A DNA stretch of 64,000 nucleotides. Source: Oryzias latipes. Its lineage: Eukaryota; Chordata; Actinopteri; Beloniformes; Adrianichthyidae. Below the pieces are notes generated by a model that was not told the origin of the DNA, did no database searches, and worked only from the letters and a program-made list of their open reading frames with translations. Position 1 is the stretch's first letter; every line of letters starts with the position of its first letter. The DNA lies in contig NC_019871.2 in assembly GCF_002234675.1 (NCBI RefSeq), positions 20,058,604-20,122,603 on the forward strand, in the 5' to 3' direction. The translations under genes and the position numbers were made by a program. This document shows positions 9,236 through 20,916 of this stretch, one piece after another.

Positions 9236-11833
9236 ATGTCACACAGCGAAGAATTTCAGCAGACGGCCGTTTCCATTGAAGAATTAAATAACGTCACAGA
9301 GAGCATTCTGCAGCAAAATGACACTTTGAGCAAACATCTGGAGAAAATTTGCGAGAGTTTGCAGAAAAGGAAAGATTTGGACGCTTCATGCAAAGAATTG
9401 AAAAAGACACGCAAAGCTGCTATGGAGGAAAACAAAACACTGGTGAAGCAGCTGGAGAGTCTGAGAGTGGACGTGGAAAAACAGATCCACGTGGAAAATG
9501 TGTGTGAAAAAGAGAGGACAAAAAGATCTCAGGCCTTGGAAAGTAACCAAGACCTGGAAACAATAATAGCCTCTCTTCAGGACAGACTTCAGCAGCTGCA
9601 AGAAATGGAACTAGAAATTTCTGGCATGAAAGGTGAACGTAAACTTTTGGAACGGGAGAACAGAGGTCTGCAGTCCCAACTTAAGAAACTCCAGAAGAAG
9701 ACTGCCCGCAAAGCACACCTGGAACCTGATTTGAAAAATGAATTTGATGAATTCCAGGCTTTAAAACAACAAACTGAAGAACTGAGGCAAAACCTTCAGG
9801 AGCTGCAACAACAAAATGAGGAACAAAAAGAGATGGCAGACAACTATCCTAGCATGATAGAAGATAGGCGACGTCTCACAGATCTGAGGGCTCAACTGGA
9901 AAGAGAGATTTCTGATCAGAGACAGCAGCAGGAGGAAACACGCCAGCTGTATGCTCGACGTGAGGAGGAAAAGAGAGAACTGGAAATGCTCAGAGAACAA
10001 ACAAACGCCTTCACAGCAGAGAAACATGCACTGGCAGATGAACTGCAACACCGTGAAGCGTTGGAGTCTGAATATAAGGAGATGCAAGCACAAACTAATG
10101 ACTTGATGACAACATTCCTCCCCCTAAACATAGAAGTTGCCGAGCTGCAGCTCAAGGTTTCAGACATGGATGAGGTGCAGGAAAAACTGAATGTTGAAAA
10201 GGAGAAAAATTTGAAGGCAAAGACTGAGGTTGCAAAACTAAAACAGCAGAAAAAAGAACTTTGTGAAGTGGCTGTGCAATACAACAAGCTACTGAGCAAA
10301 CTGGGACCTCTTCAACAGCAAACAAAGGAGCTCAAAGATGAAAAAACCATGCTGACTGATCTTCTCAAACACCGTCAAACATTGGAGTTTGAATACAATG
10401 AAATAAAAGCAGAAACTGAGGAGGCAGAAGCTTACAACAGTCAAGCTCTGGAGGAGGTTGATTTTCTGAAGGGGAAGCTTTCAGAGCTCGAAGATGTGGA
10501 GACAAGAATTTTAAAAGTAAAGGAGGACAAATTGAAGGCAGAAGAAAAATATGAGCGTCTCTATAAGGAACTACAAGACGTTACAGTTCAGATCATGGCT
10601 CATAAAGGAAGCAATGCTGCTCTGGAGAAAGAAATCCAAGATCTCCAGAGAGAAGAACAAGAACTAAAAGAGCTCAGAGATGAAGTTAACAGAATCTCTG
10701 AGGAAAAGTCCCAACTTGAAGACAAAAAGAAGCAGCTTCAGGATAAAGTTTCAGAACTAAAACAGCAGAAAAAAGAACTTTGTGAAGTGGCTGTGCAATA
10801 CAACAAGCTACTGAGCAAACTGGGACCTCTTAAACAGCAAACAAAGGAGCTTGAAGACGAAAAAACCATGCTGACTGATCTTCTCGAACACCGTCAAACA
10901 TTGGAGTTTGAATACAATGAAATAAAAGCAGAAGCTGAGGAGGCAGAAGCTTACAACAGTCAAGCTCTGGAGGAGGTTGATTTTCTGAAGGGGAAGCTTT
11001 CAGAGCTCGAAGATGTGGAGACAAGAATTTTAAAAGTAAAGGAGGACAAATTGAAGGCAGAAGAAAAATATGAGCGTCTCTATAAGGAACTACAAGACGT
11101 TACAGTTCAGATCATGGCTCATAAAGGAAGCAATGCTGCTCTGGAGAAAGAAATCCAAGATCTCCAGAGAGAAGAACAAGAACTAAAAGAGCTCAGAGAT
11201 GAAGTTAACAGAATCTCTGAGGAAAAGTCCCAACTTGAAGACAAAAAGAAGCAGCTTCAGGATAAAGTTTCAGAACTAAAACAGCAGAAAAAGGAACTTT
11301 GTGAAGTGGCTGTGCAATACAACAAGCTACTGAGCAAACTGGGACCTCTTCAACAGCAAACAAAGGAGCTCAAAGACGAAAAAACCATGCTGACTGATCT
11401 TCTCGAACACAGTCAAACATTGGAGTTTGAATACAATGAAATAAAAGCAGAAGCTGAGGAGGCAGAAGCTTACAACAGTCAAGCTCTGGAGGAAGTTGAT
11501 TTTCTGAAGGGGAAGCTTTCAGAGTTCAAAGATGTGGAGACAAGAATTTTAAAAGTAAAGGAGGACAAATTGAAGGCAGAAGAAAAATATGAGCGTCTCT
11601 ATAAGGAACTCCAAGACATTCAAGTTCAGATCATGGCTCATAAAGGGAGCAATGCTGCTCTGGAGAAAGAAATCCAAGATCTCCAGAGGAAGGACCAGGA
11701 ACTAAAAGAGCTCAGAGATGAAGTAAACAAAATCTCTGAGGAAAAGTCCCAACTTGAAGACAAAAAGCAGCAGCTTCAGGATAAAGTTTCAGAACTGAAA
11801 CAGCAGCAAAATGAACTTTGTGAAGAGGAGTAA
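9236..11833 (+). CDS. Intronless coiled-coil protein with three 173-residue repeats
   Basis: One uninterrupted frame codes for 865 residues from the ATG at 9236 (MSHSEEFQQ; A at -3). Upstream in-frame sequence has only a TTG. I recognise no enzymatic domain, signal peptide or membrane segment. Almost the whole protein is rich in Glu, Lys, Gln and Leu in heptad-like order, so a long coiled coil is expected. Residues 1-333 are unique. The rest is three tandem copies of a 173-residue unit starting KLKQQ or ELKQQ, each with KELCEVAVQYNKLLSKLGPL, EAEAYNSQALEEVDFLKGKL and AHKGSNAALEKEIQDLQR, followed by a short start of a fourth. At DNA level the unit is exactly 519 bp and I count about six differences between copies 1 and 2. 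An AATAAA at 11914 may serve as poly(A) signal. A structural or tethering role is the only safe inference. It could be a lineage-specific gene or an expressed retrocopy. Confidence 0.75.
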   Translation: MSHSEEFQQTAVSIEELNNVTESILQQNDTLSKHLEKICESLQKRKDLDASCKELKKTRKAAMEENKTLVKQLESLRVDVEKQIHVENVCEKERTKRSQALESNQDLETIIASLQDRLQQLQEMELEISGMKGERKLLERENRGLQSQLKKLQKKTARKAHLEPDLKNEFDEFQALKQQTEELRQNLQELQQQNEEQKEMADNYPSMIEDRRRLTDLRAQLEREISDQRQQQEETRQLYARREEEKRELEMLREQTNAFTAEKHALADELQHREALESEYKEMQAQTNDLMTTFLPLNIEVAELQLKVSDMDEVQEKLNVEKEKNLKAKTEVAKLKQQKKELCEVAVQYNKLLSKLGPLQQQTKELKDEKTMLTDLLKHRQTLEFEYNEIKAETEEAEAYNSQALEEVDFLKGKLSELEDVETRILKVKEDKLKAEEKYERLYKELQDVTVQIMAHKGSNAALEKEIQDLQREEQELKELRDEVNRISEEKSQLEDKKKQLQDKVSELKQQKKELCEVAVQYNKLLSKLGPLKQQTKELEDEKTMLTDLLEHRQTLEFEYNEIKAEAEEAEAYNSQALEEVDFLKGKLSELEDVETRILKVKEDKLKAEEKYERLYKELQDVTVQIMAHKGSNAALEKEIQDLQREEQELKELRDEVNRISEEKSQLEDKKKQLQDKVSELKQQKKELCEVAVQYNKLLSKLGPLQQQTKELKDEKTMLTDLLEHSQTLEFEYNEIKAEAEEAEAYNSQALEEVDFLKGKLSEFKDVETRILKVKEDKLKAEEKYERLYKELQDIQVQIMAHKGSNAALEKEIQDLQRKDQELKELRDEVNKISEEKSQLEDKKQQLQDKVSELKQQQNELCEEE
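10238..11794 (+). repeat. Three direct repeats of exactly 519 bp inside the coiled-coil gene
   Basis: Copies start at 10238, 10757 and 11276, and a truncated fourth at 11795. The spacing is 519 bp each time, keeping the reading frame. Copies 1 and 2 are about 99% identical by eye, and copy 3 differs from them at roughly twenty sites. Confidence 0.95.
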
Positions 11834-11837
11834 ACAT

Positions 11838-12010
11838 TGGGAAAAGCCTTTATTTAGTACATAGTAGGACACAAGTAGGCAGAAACTAATGTTTAAAATA
11901 GGGTCAATGGAAAAATAAAAACAGAAATGTGGTAAAAAGTTGGGAAAAGCCTTTATCTAGTACATAGTAGGACACAAAATGGCAGACTTATAAAAAATAA
12001 ATAAAAATGG
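11838..12010 (+). repeat. Tandem pair with 103-bp period after the coiled-coil stop codon
   Basis: TGGGAAAAGCCTTTAT followed by a TAGTACATAGTAGGACACAA block begins at 11838 and again at 11941. The first copy lies directly after the stop codon and carries AATAAA at 11914. Confidence 0.8.
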
Positions 12011-12100
12011 GATGAAAAATAATGTAATTAAAAAGGAAATGTTTTTTTATTGGTTTCATAATCCTTGTGTTATCTTGGTATATTATATAATGCATGTGTT

Positions 12101-12138
12101 TGATGTGTGTGTGTGTGTGTGTGTGTGTGGGGGGGGGG
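12101..12138. repeat. GT microsatellite followed by a G run
   Basis: A TG/GT run from about 12101 to 12128 passes into a run of about eleven G. Further G and C runs follow to 12260. Confidence 0.85.
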
Positions 12139-12344
12139 GTGTTAACATAGAGTGCTCCCCCACCCACTCAAGTCGCCTCCTTAACAAGCAATGTCACTTG
12201 TTAGGGGGGGACCTGAGGGGGGGGGTGCACATTTTTAAAATACCTGCCTCCCCCCCCACTGGACAAATGCAAACACAACACACACCATTCATGAAAAAAG
12301 GGTTAATTAAGTTCTCAAGATCCATTCCGGTATTTTAAAAAAAA

Positions 12345-13320
12345 GGGCGACACACTGATAAGTGTGTTTGTGTGGGTTTTCTCTGAGCACTTCAGTTCCC
12401 CCCACCCAACCTGAGTGTCTTTAGGAATATTATTAGTTAGAATTTGTAAATTGAAGAAAAAAAATGTTGCAATTCTTTCTGCTGGTTGAAAAAAAAAACG
12501 CAGAAAATGAAAAAAAAAGAGATGATTCATTAATTATTTATAATCTGTCCAGACTTAAAATGAAAAAAAAAAGGGCGACACACTAATAAGTGTGTTTGTG
12601 TGGGTTTTCTCTGAGTACTTCAGTTCCCCCCACCCAACCTGAATGTAGTGTCTTTAGGATTATTATTACTTAAAATTTGTAAATTGGAGAAAAAAAATGT
12701 TGCAATTCTTTTTGCTGGTTGAAGACAAAAAACGCAAACAATAAAAAATGGATGAGATTTATTCATTATATAAAATTTGGCCAGACCTAAAATGTAAAAA
12801 AAAAAGGGGCGACACACTAATAAGTGTGTTTGTGTGGGTTTTCTCTGAGCACTTCAGTTCCCCCCACCCAACCTGCATGTAGTGTCTTTAGGATTATTAT
12901 TAGTTAAAATTTGTGAATTGGAGAAAGAAAATGTTGCAATTCTTTCTGCTGGTTGAAAACAAAAAACGCAGAAAATAAAAAATAGATGATTTATTAATTA
13001 TTTATAATCTGGCCAAACTTAAAATGAAAAAAAAGGGCGACACACTAATAAGTGTGTTTATGTGGGTTTTCTCTGAACACTTCAGTTTCCCCCACCCAAC
13101 CTGAATGTAGTGTATTTAGGATTATTATTAGTTAAAATTTGTAAATTGGCGAAAAAAAATGTTGCAATTCTTTCTGCTGGTTGAAGACAAAAAACGCAAA
13201 CAATAAAAAAAATTACAATAGATTTATTAATTATATAAAATCTGGCCAGACTTAAAAGGAAAAAAAAGGCAGGCACACAAGTGTGTTTGTGTGGGTTGAG
13301 TACTTCAGTTCCCCCCACAC
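12345..13320 (+). repeat. Tandem repeat with about 230-bp period, four to five units
   Basis: GGGCGACACACT followed by AATAAGTGTGTTTGTGTGGG recurs at about 12345, 12573, 12808 and 13035, with a decayed unit at about 13268. Each unit also holds a CAGTTCCCCCCACCCAACCTG block and TGTTGCAATTCTTTCTGCTG. Minus-strand open frames here repeat with the unit and are not genes. Confidence 0.9.
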
Positions 13321-13883
13321 AACCAAAATACAGTTGTAGCAACTTCAAAACCAAACAGTGTCTGAGAGGCTGATGCTGGGTCTGGGTATTGAATGAAAAA
13401 AAAATGCATAATTACGTTTGTATTTTGAAGATTTAATAGTGAAAAATGAAAGTAATTAAATCCACTTCTTATATTGTAATTAAAAAAAAGAGAACAAACA
13501 AGAAATCAAGAAAAAAACACAAAAGCGTATAGAGCGTATAGAGAGGTCAACAACAAATACAGCAACCCATCTCACCCCCCCCCCCCCCCCCCCCCCCCTT
13601 CCAGATGACACAGGGAAAAACCACAGGGGAGTTAAAGTCAATTGATGTCACCGCCCACAAACATGTGACCCACCAGCTGATTACCTACTCAATGACCTAT
13701 AATCAAAACAAATCAAATCATTCACCATAAGAAAGACCACACTGAATTCATGGCACCTACAACAGTTCCTGTAAAAAAATTAACAATTTGATAATTTATT
13801 TGTATTAAAATTAGTTTCATTCATTAAAAAAAGAAAACATGAAAAAAGTTGAAAAAGAAAGAATTGCAACACACTAAATTTAT
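13321..13883. other. No gene; poly-C tract
   Basis: AT-rich sequence interrupted by a C run of about 22 bases near 13576-13598. Nothing coding seen. Confidence 0.5.
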
Positions 13884-14190
13884 CCCCTCCGTGAACCGCC
13901 ACCTTAACGTGGTGGAGGGGTTTGTGCACTTGAGTGATCCTAGAAGCTAATCTGTCCAGGGCTAATGCCAATGGCATGGTGTCCCATGACAGACAGGCTC
14001 TAGGTGACGAGTCAGACTAAGAGCGGTTCAGAATCCCTCAACTGAGTCAGAAAGAACAAGGTCCAGTTGCAACACAGGTTGCAGTCAGGCCAGGCCAGGC
14101 CTATGAAGCCTAACCCTGCTTCACATGAATCTCTGTCCTCTGTGTCTCTCACCACTGATGTTTAGAATTTACTGCTCCAGCAGGCTGTTC
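13884..14190 (+). repeat. Probable dispersed repeat beginning with a GC hairpin
   Basis: Positions 13884-13920 can fold: outer arms CCCCTCC and GGAGGGG, inner arms CCAC and GTGG around CTTAAC. The following sequence (ATCCTAGAAGCTAAT, GACAGACAGGCTCTAGGTGA) resembles a widespread animal repeat I have seen attached to retroelements. Family not assigned. Confidence 0.4.
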
Positions 14191-14210
14191 CACCATTTCC
14201 ATTTGCTCCT

Positions 14211-17200
14211 CAGGTCGGTTCGATAAGGTGCTGATCCGTCACCAGGTCAAGTATCTGGGTCTGATGGAGAACCTGAGGGTGAGGAGGGCTGGCTTCGTCT
14301 ACAGACGGCGTTACGAGGTCTTCCTGCAGAGGTGATCTGCCACAGTTCAGAGTCAAGCATCGCTGAAGCTTTTCATGGAGATCAGCTGAGAGAGTGTGGA
14401 AGTAGAGACACTTTCTATAGCTCCACATTCTAAAATAATTCTGTGGAGGTGTATTGATTTAGGGTTGAGGGGAGGGAGACATATAACTGTAATGATTCTC
14501 CTCATCTGAACAGATGAAACTAAAGAATAGCAGTACATCTTTATTCTCTAGACATATTTAGGATGTATTCAAGCTAGACACATTTGCCGTTTAAAGTGAA
14601 CCAGAGTTCATTTCCCCAGATAATCCGGAACAAATGGTCAATTTTCAGTCTGAATACACCCAGGAGGACCCTGGTCCAGGACCAGAAACCGCTCTCTGAC
14701 CCTTCTTTGGTTCTTTGGTGTGTTTCCAATCAGTCTGAGCTTCAGTTTGCTCTGAGATTCCTGTCTGAAAACTGATTAACTCCTCTGTGCACTTTGTGTT
14801 TAGGTACAAGTCTCTGTGTCCAGAAACGTGGCCTAACTAGCACGGAAAGCTGTCAGACGGAGTCTCCACTTTGGTCAAACATCTGGAATATAAACTATAA
14901 TCTAATATATAATCTAAAATTTTCATCCGTTTCCCGAAAACTCTGTGGGCCACTGAAGATGCTCTGGAGACCCGGAAACATGGTCTTGGTGAAACGTTTA
15001 GCCCCTGGTGCTCAGCTGTACTCCATCTGGAGGTCGCCCTTCCTCCTTTGTCCGCCCTTTCTTCCACAGCTGTTTCTCATGTCACTCTGATTTGGATCCT
15101 TCTTAAGGTGTTCTGTTCCTGTCTATGTTAGTCGCAGCGTTTCTTTTTGATTATCTTCTGTTGGCTTTCGTCTTTGGCATTAAAAAGCCTTCCTACTCCT
15201 TCTGTCTCCTTGTCGTTCCTGCATCTGGGTTACCTCCCTTGGTTTCACGTATCACTTGGTAAGAATCCACTGGTTTGTCCTGGCCAACAGTTTCGGTCAG
15301 CAGGTTCCTTGTTTCAAACATCAAAAATGTTTTTATGGAATCTCTGTTATGTGACAGCCACCAAACTGCAGGCGGGATGGAAGGGCTACAGCCAGAAGTC
15401 CAAATACCAAAACTCAGAGGTTCAGGTGAGGAACACAGACCCAGTTATGCTGAACCATAAATGGTATCGTACATTAATGCATTTGCTGCTGTCTCTCAAA
15501 GCCATCGCAATCCAAGCGTGGTGGAGGGGCATCCTGGCCAGGAGGAGAGCAAAGAGCAGACGGCAGGCTGCTGATACTATTCGCAGGTATGAGCTGTGCA
15601 AGAATGGCCAGCAGGAGGCGCTGTCCACCTCCTAATCTGCCTTTGATTTTTGAAGATACTATGAGAAAACAGCCAGAAATGTGTGCCTTTATATCATTTT
15701 TAATTTAATATTTATACATGTTTTTAACGGTTTAGATGACTTATTGTTGGACTGAATTACTATTATTGCTATTGTAAAGTATCTATCCTTTCATTTCACT
15801 TCAGGTTTATCAAAGGTTTCATCAATCGCCACAAAGAACGCTGCCCAGAGAACGAATACTTCCTGGATTATGTTCGTTACTCGTTCCTGACAAATCTACG
15901 GAAGAATCTGCCCAAGAACGTTCTGGACAAGAACTGGCCGACACCTCCAGCGGCTCTCACTGAGGTGGGACAGCTCACTGTTTTCATGGAACTCCATGTA
16001 AATTGGATGTCTTTTGACATAAAGGGGTCATGTTTGCTCATAAAACATCTGACCTGTCTAGAGCAACAACTTTCAGGTCATTTTAACGTTTTTCTTTAAA
16101 CTTCAGCTGCTTTTTCACTTGTTCCCATGTTCGTTTCATTCCAGGTATTTTGAAAATATATTGAAGATTTACATTTATTTCCTGGAAAGTTTAGTCTCAC
16201 TGTTTCTCCTAATTTTCTAGTGTTTTTCAGTTTAATAAACTGAAATGAATACATCCAAAAGTACTTTGGCGAAAGAAATGGATTTTTGCAAAAACCTAAA
16301 GTAATTTTGTTCCAAAAGATTAGTAAGGAAAGTCTAAAATTCTTGAAAAGAAAACAGAAATGTGTGAGAATTAAGACCGATGTGGTAGCATCACGTAAAA
16401 GGTTTAAAATTCTGTGAACAGAAAACCTGTTCTGCTGATGTCCTTTAACTGAAGGGTCTAAGCGTCCAGCAGGACCTTCATTAGAAACTAAAGACCAATC
16501 TGTTTTCAGGCCTCAGAACTTTTACGGAAGATGTGCATGCAGAACATGGTGTGGAGCTACTGCAAGAAGACAAGTCCAGAGTGGAAACATCAGGTGAATA
16601 TTCATCATTTAGATTTTGTTTTCAGAGATGGCTCCTTTTTTTTTTTTTCACACCGTCACTCTTGTCTTCTTAGATGGAGCAGAAGATGATTGCCAGCGAG
16701 ATCTTCAAAGATAAGAAGGACAACTACCCCCAGAGCGTGTCCAAGCTGTTTCTCAACACGAGGCTCAGTAAGGCTGGTGTGATTCCTGCTGCATCATCAT
16801 ATCTGCTTTACCCTAATCCAACATGTCTGCCTCTGCTCAGCTGGAGAGAACATCAGTCCCAAGGTGCTGCAGGCTCTGGGCAATGAGAAGATGAAGGTGG
16901 GTGGAGCTCTGAACGACACAACAGCATGAATTCCTCATGAGCCTGACTTCTCCTCCTTCTGGGCACAGTATGCAGTGACGGTGACAAAGTACGATCGGAA
17001 GGGCTACAAGGCTCGGACCCGCCAGCTGCTGCTCACCGCCAACTCTGCCATCATTGTGGAGGAGGGCAAACTGAAGCAGCGCATCGACTATGGAGCCCTC
17101 AAAGGTCAGACAGTCTGGGTTTAATCTGACTTTGCTTCGTTATTTTTCAATAAACTGAACTTATAATTTCATGAATGTCAGCCAAAAACATGACAAAAAA

Positions 17201-17788
17201 AACGCATTAATTTAAATTGCTTGTTCATGAAGGCTGACGTGGAGAAGTGACAGTATTTATGAAGGTGGGCGGGGTCACAGAAACAGTGTTGCATGATTAG
17301 ACCCTTTCCTTATGACGCCATATGGGAAAATAGCTCATTATGAGAAGAGATGATCATTCGAAACAGATTTTTTTTAGTGAGTAATTTTGAAGTGTTTATT
17401 GTCGTCACACCCCCGGAGCCACTATCTTTCCCTCTGTGTGCTAAATGTGGTGCGCGTGCCCCAGGTTGCGAAGAAACGTCTGCATGTTTTTGACTGAACT
17501 TCTAGCTGTTGTGACTAAAACACGACTTTGCTCTTGCTTTGTTCTCAGGCATCTCGGTCAGCTCTCTCAGCGACGGCCTTTTTGTTCTGCACGTGCCCAG
17601 TGACGACAACAAACAAAAGGTAAAACGCCGTCTCAGGCTCGCTTTTTGGAGGTTTCTGTACTCATCTGGTTTGTGGTGGATTCTTTTCAGGGTGACGTGA
17701 TTTTGCAAAGCGAGCACGTGATTGAGATCTTGACCAAGATCGCCATCTCTGCCGACAAAATCAACAACATCAACATCAGCCAGGGCAG
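14211..17788 (+). pseudogene. Truncated class I myosin gene (MYO1C/MYO1H type), C-terminal exons only
   Basis: Eleven exon-like blocks encode the end of the motor, the neck and the tail of a class I myosin, an actin-based membrane-linked motor. Blocks: 14211-14332 ([20 protein letters not shown]), 14803-14997 (YKSLCPETWP, IFIRFPKTLWATEDALE), 15358-15425 and 15502-15586 (IQ motifs, IQAWWRG), 15805-15964 ([12 protein letters not shown]), 16510-16593, 16674-16767 ([14 protein letters not shown]), 16841-16896, 16969-17104 ([19 protein letters not shown]), 17549-17619, 17691-17788 (ININQG). All tail exons have good splice sites and matching phases. The second block has an in-frame TAG after WPN and a decayed AT-rich stretch with two TAA codons. 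The junction between the two IQ blocks is out of phase. No exons for the rest of the motor or for the final tail segment were found. I therefore call a broken, truncated copy. Confidence 0.8.
15805..17788 (+). pseudogene. Myosin-I tail homology (TH1) exons, individually intact
   Basis: Seven blocks from 15805 to 17788 read without stops and join in phase. They give the TH1 tail, which in MYO1C binds phosphoinositides through a pleckstrin-like fold. The last block ends at a normal donor (GTGAGT at 17789), but the next exon is not found before hAT sequence starts at 17862. Their good state compared with the decayed upstream block suggests recent loss of the rest of the gene, or a surviving partial transcript. 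Confidence 0.7.
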
Positions 17789-17861
17789 GTGAGTTTGGTT
17801 CTGTTCAGTCCTGATTGAGCCAAACACAAAAGCAGCTGAATTAAGGAGAGCCAAAGTAGAG

Positions 17862-18200
17862 CAGGGGTGTCAAACTCATTTTCACCAAGGGCCACAGTAG
17901 CAGAGTCGCTGTCCTCAAAGGGCCAGATATAACTTAAAATAAACATAACTATTCCCTAATGTTAAATAACTTATTTATTTATTTGTTATAACTTTTTAAA
18001 GTGACAATTATAGTTGCATAGAAAATATGTTTCGTTGTTACTCTAGCATAAATCCATCTACATTTGATTCTGTCAGGTTTAGTCAGGGGTGTGAAACGTA
18101 CGGGCCGTTTTCGGTCCGCCAGATGGTTAAATCCAGCCCAGTCATGAAGAGTAAAAATTAAAAGAATGTTAAAAAAAAACAAAAAAACATGCACGTTTCC
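17862..18200. mobile_element. Two hAT-type element ends
   Basis: CAGGGGTGTCAAACTCATTT at 17862 and CAGGGGTGTGAAACGTACGG at 18084 are typical left termini of non-autonomous hAT elements. I could not pair either with a right end, so these are fragments. Confidence 0.55.
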
Positions 18201-18243
18201 AGTCCATTCCAGTGGCGAGTTATGATTTTCTTTTTTTAAGATA

Positions 18244-19013
<770 letters not shown>

Positions 19014-19559
19014 CTAGGGGAAGCAAAGGAAATGCAAAACAAGTGAAACAGCATATCTATGCATGTGCCTAAAGCGAAACTTAACAGCTCTGCATCTGGG
19101 TAAGATGCAGTTTGGTTCCCCGCGAGCCTCAACACTGTTACATTGCTATAAGAGTGATCAGCAGTGACACAATAATGACCAAAATGTTGTCAAAAAGAAA
19201 AAAAGGTTGAAGTAGAGGGCTGAGCTTTCCAGGGAAAATGGAAAGGGTTTTATTTTTTTCACAGAGATGAAAGTAAAACCTGTGTGCTTTGTATGTCATT
19301 GTGGCAGGATTAATTGGCCCCGGTGCAGTGGGGAAGATAATGACAGGCAGGGCGCTATAAAAAGGCCAAGAAGCCATCGGTTGGTCATGGGTAGCATTTG
19401 GCCAATGGAACTGCTCTCTTCCTGTTGCACACCTGCGGTTAGCCTCACAGGTAATGTAGCGGTGGTAGGCTGATTAATAAAAGCGAAGGTTTACCAACTA
19501 TTAGCTGGAGTGACAAAACAACCGTCTCCATTTACTGCAGCCTTGACGTCAGTGATGGA

Positions 19560-20110
19560 GCAGTGACAGACACCTGATTGCAAACAAATTGGAGAAAGCA
19601 TCCAAACCATTTTCGGATGGTGAGCTTGTTGAAAAATGGCAGAAGTCTTGTGCCCCAAACAATCGACCTTTGCTAGCATAAGTCTGTCAATGATTACGAT
19701 CAGATATAGCATCTCTGAGGAGACTTGGGCAGCAAAATGAAGGAATCCATTTACATACATACATTTATTGCATTTTTGGTCGCTGTTGATGAGGGCACCA
19801 ACATCACAGATATATACAGCTGTGCATATTTATTAAAGGTGTTGAGACCATCACAGCAGAGTTTCTTGAGTTGATGGACATAACAACAGCTGATGACATA
19901 GTCAGCTCTCTTGTTACAGTGCTGGACGATGTTGGAGTGAACTGGTCACGTGATGTCAGTCTGGTCACTGTTGGCGCCCCATCAAAGGTCAGGAAGAAGG
20001 CAGGTGATTCCACAAAATTTCGGCAGAAGAAAAAGACTCTTGGACATTTTATTGTGTTTTGCGCACTTGAATGACAGTAAATGTGTTTCTGCACAGGATT
20101 TGAATCCTGA
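19560..20110 (+). pseudogene. hAT-type transposase relic (ZBED/SCAND3-like family)
   Basis: Shifting + frames give KPFSDGELVEKWQKS near 19610, KMAEVLCPKQST near 19635, VAVDEGTNITDIYSCA near 19780, and TTADDIVSSLVTVLDDVGV with WSRDVSLVTVGAPSKVRKKA at 19880-20005. This is the order of the same region in hAT transposases (VAVDES-TDITD, then the ATDGAPSM block). Stops and frameshifts inactivate it, and the key DGAPSM has become VGAPSK. Confidence 0.8.
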
Positions 20111-20793
20111 TATTGATGGCCGAGTGAAGTTTCAGGAGAGAAAGGGAGATTAACTCCAAATTCTTATGTTTGCAAGTTTAACTTAGTTTAATTTTTCATT
20201 AAGTTGTACATTTACATTCTAGGCAGGGTGTTTCATTCTTTTTCCATATCCCCTCTTGAGTTTATTATTGGGATTCCTTCAGTGTCAGATGTAAAATATT
20301 CAGTCTGTATAAAATTGAATAAACCAATTTTTTTCTTTTTCTTAAAGTTTAATGCATTTTATTTGAGATCCATTAGCCTCTGTGAATGAGTAGTAAAAAG
20401 TGATTAGGCTACCATGTTGGTTAAGGCATTTTTCGTACTGAGTATTAAAAAAAAAAAAAAAAAAAAAAGCTGTTTTTTTTCTTGCTTAATATGATGCTTA
20501 ATAGAGCAGACGAGGCTCAAAACAAAGACAACATGGTCGTGCATGTTGTCATGCATACTGTGTGTAATGAAGGGGGTTATGGGCATTTTGTGTTATATAT
20601 ATATAATTTTTATTTACAGTATATTTAATGTGAAGGCCTTTGTTTCAGTTTTGAAATTTGAAACGATTTGTCAATTTTGTAAAGCATTCTATGTTTTCCA
20701 TGTATGAAAAGTGCTTTTCAAATGAAGTTTGATTTGATTTATGAGTCCTTAATGAGTTAAGGCAAGTCAGGTGGGTGGGGCTTAGTAAAAGCC
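20111..20793. other. Region upstream of the A2M-like gene; no gene seen
   Basis: AT-rich, with an A tract at about 20446-20468. The last 50 bp contain GTGGGTGGGGCTTAG, a GC-box or CACCC-like patch, just before the TATA box. Confidence 0.45.
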
Positions 20794-20800
20794 TATAAAA
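20794..20800 (+). promoter_or_regulatory. TATA box of the A2M-like gene
   Basis: TATAAAA lies 34 bp before the ATG. By the usual 25-30 bp spacing, transcription would begin near 20824, giving a 5' leader of only about ten bases. That is inference from spacing; no transcript evidence is available. Confidence 0.6.
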
Positions 20801-20833
20801 GGGATTAAGACTATGAGGATCATTATACCAGTC

Positions 20834-20916
20834 ATGGTTTGTCCACGGACTCGGTTGTGGATATGGACACTTTGTGTCTTGTGTGGGATGTGTTTGGGTC
20901 AAGAGTTGACCGAACC
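20834..20916 (+). CDS. a2m: A2M-like exon 1: start and signal peptide
   Basis: The ATG opens [20 protein letters not shown] and then LGQELTEP. It has a basic n-region, a hydrophobic core and a small residue before a likely cleavage near LG/Q, as expected for a plasma protein. The exon ends in phase 2 at GTAAGT. Confidence 0.9.

Noticed and set aside
9386..11024. Several minus-strand ORFs opposite the coiled-coil gene
   Set aside because: Cys/Phe/Leu-rich shadows of Glu/Lys/Gln codons on the other strand.
12315..13354. Minus-strand ORFs reading FFF-rich peptides with LQPAERIATFFF
   Set aside because: They recur once per tandem unit of about 230 bp and start in the A-rich linkers; no independent coding evidence.
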